This document shows positions 14,725 to 19,930 of a stretch of DNA of 19,930 bases, in pieces. Under the pieces are notes generated by a model. The model saw nothing but the letters and a program-made list of their open reading frames with translations, had not been told where the DNA came from and made no database searches. The DNA is from Acidimicrobiia bacterium. GTDB lineage: Bacteria > Actinomycetota > Acidimicrobiia > Spongiisociales > UBA5794. The DNA lies in assembly GCA_013003515.1 (NCBI GenBank), contig JABDIW010000023.1:1-19930 (forward strand). Reading direction: 5' to 3'. The position numbers were made by a program, and so were the translations under genes. How positions within the stretch are numbered: position 1 is the stretch's first letter; every line of letters starts with the position of its first letter.

Positions 14725-16233
14725 TCAGCTCCCGAACGTCAGCTCTGCGAGCGCGTCCTGTGCCACCGAATCGATGATGCCGGGGAAGATCCCGAACCCG
14801 ACGGTGACGAGGGCGGCCACACCGATCACCACCGCGATCGGTCGAGGTACCGAGATGGCATCGGCATCGGCATCGACATCGACATCGACATCGACCAGGT
14901 ACATCGAGATGATCAACTTGATGTAGAGGTAGGCGGCGACGACGGCGGCGATCATGGCGACCGCGGCCAGCCAGTACACCTCGGCCTCGACGGCCGCCGC
15001 GATCACCTGGAACTTGGCGAAGAACCCGGTGGTCAGCGGCACTCCGGCTTGGGCCAGCAACATCACGAGCAGGGCGATGGCCAGGAGCGGTCGGCGACGT
15101 CCCAGACCGGCGAATCGGCTGACGTCGTGGTCGTTGTCGCCCTCGCCGCCCATGACGGTGAAGACGCCGAAGGTGCCGGCGACGAGGAAGGTGTACGTGC
15201 CGAGGTAGAACAGGGCGGCCGCCGTGCCCCGGCCCGATGCCGCGATGACGCCGAGCAGGATGAACCCGGCATGGCTGATGGAGCTGTACGCGAGCATGCG
15301 CTTCACGTCGGTCTGGACGATGGCGCTGAAGGCGCCCAACAGCAGCGTGAGGGCGGCGATCACCTCGAGCGGCGGCCCCCAGTCGTCGACGACCGGGGCG
15401 AACGTCACCGACAGGATGCGGAGCAACCCGGCGAATCCGGCCGCCTTCACACCTGAGGCCATGTAGGCCACGACCGGTGTGGGCGCACCCTGGTACACGT
15501 CTGGAGTCCAGCTGTGGAACGGCACGGCGCCGACCTTGAACGCGAGGCCGACGATCAGTAGCGCCAGCCCGCCGAGGAGCAGACCGTCCTCGACGATGAT
15601 GGTCTGGTCGAGGGTGTTGCGGATCTCGACCAGGTTGGTCGAGCCGGTGGCGCCGTAGACGAGTGCGATGCCGTAGAGGAGGAACGTCGATGCAAAGGCG
15701 CCCAGCACGAAGTACTTCATGCCGGCCTCCTGGGACTCGAACCGGCGACGGTGCATCGCCGCCAGCACGTAGACCGCGATCGACAGCGTCTCGAGACCGA
15801 GGAAGAAGACGATGAGATCGTTGGCGAAAGCCATGACCACGCCGCCCGAGCCCGACAGCAACAACAAGACGTGCAGTTCCGGGCCGACCAGCTTCTCGCG
15901 CACCAGGTACGGGTGGGCGAGCAGCGACGCCATCGCGACCGCGCACGCGATCGTCACCGTCAGGTACAGCGAGAAACCGTCGAATCCGATCGTGTTGCTG
16001 ATGGTCGAGGTCGCGCCGTCACCCTCCCCCTCCCCGGTGTAGCGGTGCCACAGCGGGATCACCGCGACCGCAGCCGCGAGCGCGGCGAGCACCGCCCAGG
16101 CCGTGAAGAACCACGCGGGGAGCGCCTTGGTGACCGAGGAGATCGTCAGCGCGAAGACACCGCCGGCGGCCAGGATGAGCAGCGGAGCCAGGATGGCGAA
16201 GTCGACGTCGGGTGTGGAGATCTGGGCCAGCAC
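14725..16233 (-). CDS. nuoN: NADH-quinone oxidoreductase subunit N, second set
   Basis: 502 aa, about 14 membrane helices. The channel residues are Glu148 (GLETLSIAVYVL), Lys233 (AFKVGAVPFHSWTPDVYQGAP) and Lys263 (GVKAAGF). A Lys also sits in TGFFAKFQVI, as expected in NuoN. Before the last helix, residues 447-459 are an alternating Val/Ala-Asp run encoded by a hexanucleotide repeat. The start is GTG at 16233, sharing one base with the nuoM stop (TAGTG). With the adjoining NuoL and NuoM it resembles the mycobacterial-type L-M-N of ordinary NADH-linked complex I more than the N of the other cluster does. Confidence 0.95.
   Translation of the reverse strand: MLAQISTPDVDFAILAPLLILAAGGVFALTISSVTKALPAWFFTAWAVLAALAAAVAVIPLWHRYTGEGEGDGATSTISNTIGFDGFSLYLTVTIACAVAMASLLAHPYLVREKLVGPELHVLLLLSGSGGVVMAFANDLIVFFLGLETLSIAVYVLAAMHRRRFESQEAGMKYFVLGAFASTFLLYGIALVYGATGSTNLVEIRNTLDQTIIVEDGLLLGGLALLIVGLAFKVGAVPFHSWTPDVYQGAPTPVVAYMASGVKAAGFAGLLRILSVTFAPVVDDWGPPLEVIAALTLLLGAFSAIVQTDVKRMLAYSSISHAGFILLGVIAASGRGTAAALFYLGTYTFLVAGTFGVFTVMGGEGDNDHDVSRFAGLGRRRPLLAIALLVMLLAQAGVPLTTGFFAKFQVIAAAVEAEVYWLAAVAMIAAVVAAYLYIKLIISMYLVDVDVDVDADADAISVPRPIAVVIGVAALVTVGFGIFPGIIDSVAQDALAELTFGS
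14857..14892. repeat. In-frame hexanucleotide tandem repeat inside nuoN (second set)
   Basis: Six 6-base units in a row on the plus strand: three GGCATC followed by three GACATC, with part of a seventh. On the coding strand they read as Asp alternating with Ala or Val. The unit is a multiple of three, so gain or loss of copies would keep the frame and only change loop length. Confidence 0.85.
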
Positions 16234-17834
16234 TACTCCCCCTCTCCCTGGTCATCGTCCTCGCCGTGGTCATCGGCGGGTTCGATCACGTCGGCGGTCG
16301 GTTCGGACCAGTCGTCCACGTTCTCCTCGACATGCACGATCAGGGCGTCGACTGCGGGTTCGATGCGTTCGAGCATGGGCTTGGGGTAGACGCCGAGGAA
16401 CACGATGAGCGCCAGCATGGGCAACAGGACGAGCCCCTCGCCGAGCGTCAGATCGTTCATCTCGGCGTTGTCGCCTTCGACAGGACCATGGAACACGCGC
16501 TGATACGCCCACAGCAGATACAGCGCAGCCAGGATGACACCGGTCGCCGCCACTGCGGTGATGACCGGGTAGGCGACAAAAGCGCCGAGGAGGATGAGGA
16601 ACTCGCCCACGAAGCCATTGAGGCCCGGGAGCCCGATCGAGGAGAGCATCACGAGCGTGAAGGCGGCAGCGAACACCGGCGCCACCTTCTGCAGGCCACC
16701 GAGGGCCGCGATCTCGCGGGTGTGGCGACGTTCGTAGAGCCAGCCCACGAGGAAGAAGAGGGCACCGGTCGACAGGCCGTGGTTGACCATCTGCATCACC
16801 GAGCCGGTGAGCGCTTCGGTCGTGATGGCGAAGGTACCCAACACGATGAAGCCGAGGTGGGCGACCGAGGAGTACGCGACCAGCCGCTTGAGGTCCTTCT
16901 GCATCGTGGCGGCGATGGCGCCGTAGATGATGCCGACGGTGCCCAGCACCAGCATCACCGGTGCGAACCACACCGATGCCTCGGGGAAGAGGTACAACCC
17001 GAATCGCAAGAACCCGTACGTGCCGAGCTTCAGCATCACGCCGGCCAGGATCACCGACCCTGCCGTCGGAGCCTCGGTGTGGGCGTCGGGAAGCCAGGTG
17101 TGAACCGGAACGAGCGGCACCTTGACCGAGAAGGCGAGCGCGAACGTGACGAACATCCACCGGCCGGCCTCGACCCCCCACGACTGGCCCTCGGCCAGCT
17201 CGACGATGTCGAAGGTCAGCACACCGGTTGCGTCCTGGTGCAGGAACACCACGGCGAGGATTCCAACGAGCATCAGCGCCGAGCCGAACATCGTGTAAAG
17301 GAAGAACTTGGTCGCGGCGTAGACCCGGTTCCCGTGTCCCCAGGCTCCGATGAGGAAATACATCGGGACCAGCACGATCTCGAAGAACACGAAGAAGAAG
17401 AAGAGATCGAGCGTGACGAACACGCCCATGATCCCGGCCTCGAGAAGCACGAGCCAGGCGTAGTACGGCTTCGCGTCGTGCTCGGGTTGCACGCCGAGCA
17501 CGGCGAGGGGGAACAGGAGTCCGCTCAGCACGACGAGGAACAGGCTGATCCCGTCGATGCCCAGGTCCCACGTGATGCCGAGGCTGTCGACCCAGGTGGT
17601 CGGCTCCTCGCCCCGCAGCTGGAATCCGGGCTCGGACTTCTCGAAGACGAGGAGAACCCACAGGCTCACGGCGCCGGTCATGACGGTGGCGAGGACCGCG
17701 AGCAGTCGATGGACTTCACTTCGACCGGCCGGTGTGATCGCGATGGCGAGCGCACCGAGGGCAGGGATGACGATCAGCGTGCTGAGTGCGGGGAACGTGA
17801 CGGATGCGCCTCCGGCGGCGAGCAGCGAACTCAT
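16233..17834 (-). CDS. nuoM: NADH-quinone oxidoreductase subunit M, second set
   Basis: 533-aa antiporter-like subunit. The channel residues are Glu152 (FFEIVLVPMYFLIG), Lys238 (SVKVPLVPVHTWLPDAHTEAP), Lys269 (MLKLGTYGF) and a Glu in GLNGFVGEFLIL. The tail (about 495-533) is strongly acidic, ending in runs of Asp, Glu and Gly. The start is ATG at 17834, overlapping the nuoL stop as ATGA. The frame upstream of this ATG only shadows nuoL. Its stop overlaps the nuoN start by one base, so L, M and N are translationally linked. It shares motifs with the NuoM at 4558-6195 but differs in termini and most loops, so it is not a recent duplicate. Confidence 0.95.
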   Translation of the reverse strand: MSSLLAAGGASVTFPALSTLIVIPALGALAIAITPAGRSEVHRLLAVLATVMTGAVSLWVLLVFEKSEPGFQLRGEEPTTWVDSLGITWDLGIDGISLFLVVLSGLLFPLAVLGVQPEHDAKPYYAWLVLLEAGIMGVFVTLDLFFFFVFFEIVLVPMYFLIGAWGHGNRVYAATKFFLYTMFGSALMLVGILAVVFLHQDATGVLTFDIVELAEGQSWGVEAGRWMFVTFALAFSVKVPLVPVHTWLPDAHTEAPTAGSVILAGVMLKLGTYGFLRFGLYLFPEASVWFAPVMLVLGTVGIIYGAIAATMQKDLKRLVAYSSVAHLGFIVLGTFAITTEALTGSVMQMVNHGLSTGALFFLVGWLYERRHTREIAALGGLQKVAPVFAAAFTLVMLSSIGLPGLNGFVGEFLILLGAFVAYPVITAVAATGVILAALYLLWAYQRVFHGPVEGDNAEMNDLTLGEGLVLLPMLALIVFLGVYPKPMLERIEPAVDALIVHVEENVDDWSEPTADVIEPADDHGEDDDQGEGE

Positions 17835-19930
17835 GCGGCCGTCGTCCTGATCAGGAACCAGATGAGAAGCGCCACCGAACCGACCGAGATCGCCAGGGCG
17901 TAGGAACGCACGAAGCCGGTCTGGACCCTGCGCACGACGCCACCGCTGGCCCGCACGGTCGTCGCCACGCCATTCACGAAACCATCGACCACGTGGGCGT
18001 CGAACCAGGTGACCGCATCGAACAGCAGGCGTCCGGGCCCGCCCATGAATGCGGTGACCGCCTGGTCGTAGTTCCAGCCCTTGGCCAGGATCGGCCGCTC
18101 GAACTGTTCGGCATCGACGCGGTTCTGGAGGTAGGTGCGCGCGGCCACGGTGATACCGGTGATGCCCGCGGCCACGGCCACGATGGCGAGGAGCCACTTC
18201 GTGGCTCCGCTGGCGGAGATCTCGTGTCCGTGGGCGAGCGCCGGCTCGAGCCACTTCTCGAGGAAGTGAAGTCCCTTGGTGAAGGGCAGGTTCATGGCGC
18301 CACCAACGATGCTGGCGCCGGCGAGCAGCACCAGTGGTGCGGTCATGGTCCAGGGCGATTCGTGCGGATGATGCTCGGCTCGCGGCGCCACCGTATCGGG
18401 GAGATACTCAGCGGCATCTCCGGCGTCGATCGCCTCACCCGCAGTCGGTATCGGCCGTGATCGTTGCGCTTGGCGGGCTTCTTCGAGACGGGTGCGAGCG
18501 GCAACTGCGGTCGTCGAGGCCTCCTCGTGGGCAGCTCCGGTGGCCTCGTCGGCTTCGATCGCCGCCGCCCGGGCCGCCTCTGCCGACTCGAGTCCGGCCT
18601 GCAGCTCTTCCTGATCCTCTTCGGCACCGTCGGCGATGGCGGTTCGTGCCTCGGAGACCACCGCTTCGGCCGCAACGGTCGCCTCGCGGGCATCGGCGCG
18701 AGCCGAGCTGGCCCCCGCGAGGGCCTCGTCGGCTGCGACGACCTCGTCGGACACGGCGGCGAGGTAGGCATTCCACGCTTCGGTGACCTCGGCGGAGTCG
18801 GGATCGGCGTACCGATAGCGGCCGAAGAACGTCATGAACACCTGCCGGCTCATGTAGAACGCGGTCAGCAGGGCCGTGAGCAGACCGACACCCCAGAGCA
18901 GCGTGCCGTTCCAGCCACCCACATCCCAGGCCGAGAGCAGGATCTCGTCCTTCGACCAGAAGCCGGCGAAGGGGGGAACTCCGGCGATCGCGAGCCAGCC
19001 GATGATGAAGGTGACGGCGGTGATCGGCATGAGCTTCTGGAGCCCGCCGTAGCGACGCATGTCCTGTTCGCCGTCCATACCGTGGATGACGGACCCGGAG
19101 CCGAGGAACAGCAAGGCCTTGAAGAAGGCATGGGTGATCATGTGGAAGATGGCGGCGACATAGGCCCCGACCCCGACGGCCAGCACCATGTAGCCGAGCT
19201 GAGACACGGTCGAGTAGGCGAGCACTTTCTTGATGTCGTTCTGGGCCACTGCGATCGTCGCTGCGAACAGCGCAGTCCCGACGCCGACCCAGGCGATCAG
19301 ATTCGTGGCCCACTCGGCGGATTCGTAGAGCACCGAATTGACCCGCGTCAGGAGATACACCCCGGAGGTGACCATCGTGGCCGCGTGGATGAGCGCCGAC
19401 ACCGGTGTCGGGCCGGCCATCGCATCGGGCAGCCAGAGATAGAGCGGGAATTGGGCCGACTTGCCGGCGGCGCCGATGAACAACAGGAGCGCGATTCCGG
19501 TGGCGGCGTTGGTGCTGAGCTGGGATGCAGCCCCGCTGATGGCGAGGTAGTCGATCGAGCCGACCGTGGCGAAGGTCAAGAAGGTGGCGACCATGAACCC
19601 CCAGTCGCCGACCCGGTTGGTGACGAATGCCTTCTTGCCCGCCGTTGCATTGGCCTCATCGGTGAACCAGAACGAGATGAGGAAGTACGAGCAGGCACCC
19701 ACACCCTCCCAACCCAGGAAGGTGAGCAGCAGGTTGTCGCCGAGGACGAGCATGAGCATCGAGAAGGCGAACAGGTTGAGATACAGGAAGAACTTGGGGT
19801 AGTCGGGGTCGCCGTGCATGTAGCCGATCGAGTACAGGTGGATCAGCGCGCCCACCCCGGAAACGAACAGGATCATGGCGACCGACAAGGGGTCGACCAG
19901 GAAGGCCACGTCGACGGAGAAGTCGCCGAC
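17831..19930 (-). CDS. nuoL: NADH-quinone oxidoreductase subunit L, second set, with coiled-coil insertion; 5' end outside
   Basis: 699 residues are visible and the frame is open through the right edge (first codons read VGDFSVD). Roughly the first 70-100 residues of NuoL are missing, so the true start lies outside. The internal GTG at 19909 sits inside the conserved third helix and is not the start. Channel residues are present: Glu in FLGWEGVGACSY, Lys in GAAGKSAQFPLYLWLPDAMAGP and Lys in GFWSKDEILL. Odd feature: between FFGRYRY and HHPHESPW, where most NuoL have a short loop, there are about 130 residues rich in Ala, Glu and Arg with coiled-coil character (18374-18802). The C-terminus (VQTGFVRSYALA and the last helix) is normal. 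Confidence 0.94.
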   Translation of the reverse strand, partial: VGDFSVDVAFLVDPLSVAMILFVSGVGALIHLYSIGYMHGDPDYPKFFLYLNLFAFSMLMLVLGDNLLLTFLGWEGVGACSYFLISFWFTDEANATAGKKAFVTNRVGDWGFMVATFLTFATVGSIDYLAISGAASQLSTNAATGIALLLFIGAAGKSAQFPLYLWLPDAMAGPTPVSALIHAATMVTSGVYLLTRVNSVLYESAEWATNLIAWVGVGTALFAATIAVAQNDIKKVLAYSTVSQLGYMVLAVGVGAYVAAIFHMITHAFFKALLFLGSGSVIHGMDGEQDMRRYGGLQKLMPITAVTFIIGWLAIAGVPPFAGFWSKDEILLSAWDVGGWNGTLLWGVGLLTALLTAFYMSRQVFMTFFGRYRYADPDSAEVTEAWNAYLAAVSDEVVAADEALAGASSARADAREATVAAEAVVSEARTAIADGAEEDQEELQAGLESAEAARAAAIEADEATGAAHEEASTTAVAARTRLEEARQAQRSRPIPTAGEAIDAGDAAEYLPDTVAPRAEHHPHESPWTMTAPLVLLAGASIVGGAMNLPFTKGLHFLEKWLEPALAHGHEISASGATKWLLAIVAVAAGITGITVAARTYLQNRVDAEQFERPILAKGWNYDQAVTAFMGGPGRLLFDAVTWFDAHVVDGFVNGVATTVRASGGVVRRVQTGFVRSYALAISVGSVALLIWFLIRTTAA
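18374..18802 (-). other. Coiled-coil insertion within NuoL (second set)
   Basis: Coding segment for about 140 residues between two membrane segments of NuoL. The core (18464-18793) is dominated by Ala, Glu, Asp and Arg with almost no aromatic residues or Pro. Its heptad-like stretches include EVVAADEALAGASSARADAR and ESAEAARAAAIEADEATGAA, with a break at IADGAEED, as in a helical hairpin. The frame is intact and continues into normal NuoL on both sides, so this is part of the protein and not a separate gene. Confidence 0.75.

Noticed and set aside
14725..19930. The right-hand L-M-N genes as Mrp antiporter or hydrogenase-4 subunits
   Set aside because: No MrpB/E/F/G-like or hydrogenase genes adjoin them, and order, lengths and signatures (for example PFHSWTPDVYQGAPTP in N) fit NuoL-M-N. 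Genes beyond the right edge could still change this view.
1..19930. CRISPR arrays, tRNA or rRNA genes, insertion sequences, phage genes
   Set aside because: None seen. Coding is nearly continuous, the only gap over 150 bases is 13832-14030, and no spaced repeats, transposase or integrase motifs appear.

Overview
The window is about 20 kb of dense, GC-rich DNA. It has many GTG starts, ATGA/GTGA stop-start overlaps and actinobacterial-looking proteins, such as an acetyl-CoA synthetase with an ASGTT-type phosphate loop ending in AKPKG and NuoA/NuoB of actinobacterial type. It looks chromosomal and comes from an actinobacterium, perhaps from the Acidimicrobiia; that placement is inferred from codon style and protein character only. 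Nothing mobile was seen. Almost the whole window codes on the minus strand, so transcription runs from high to low coordinates.

Region 1 (19930 to 14295, minus) holds the end of one respiratory complex I operon: nuoL (start beyond the right edge), nuoM, nuoN and a small four-helix membrane protein of unknown role. The L-M-N set carries all the expected proton-channel Glu/Lys residues. NuoL here has a striking Ala/Glu/Arg-rich coiled-coil insertion of about 130 residues, and NuoN contains an in-frame hexanucleotide repeat.

Region 2 (13832 to 14291) holds a small ferredoxin gene, the only plus-strand gene. It converges on the region 1 genes and diverges from region 3. The 199-bp intergenic region carries an inverted repeat and a tandem repeat upstream of a candidate leaderless promoter for nuoA.

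Region 3 (13831 to 3042, minus) is a second, complete membrane and connecting arm of complex I in the order nuoA-B-C-D-H-I-J-K-L-M-N. nuoE, nuoF and nuoG (the NADH-oxidising module) are missing. nuoD and nuoH overlap directly as GTGA, so there is no scar of a deletion. The electron donor of this 11-subunit complex is therefore open, and the adjacent ferredoxin is a candidate. Two usually conserved residues of its quinone/coupling region are changed: the quinone-site Tyr of NuoD is Trp, and the first Glu of the NuoH loop motif is Val.

Region 4 (3033 to 1) has a MidA/NDUFAF7-type methyltransferase gene directly after nuoN. In humans this family methylates an Arg of the NuoD homologue, and that Arg is conserved here. 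It is followed by a small unknown protein, two back-to-back hairpins, and acs (acetyl-CoA synthetase), whose 3' end lies off the left edge.

Taken together, the window probably joins two different complex I systems: a conventional one whose L-M-N end is visible, and an EFG-less one with its own assembly methyltransferase. The first reading needs the sequence to the right of the window.
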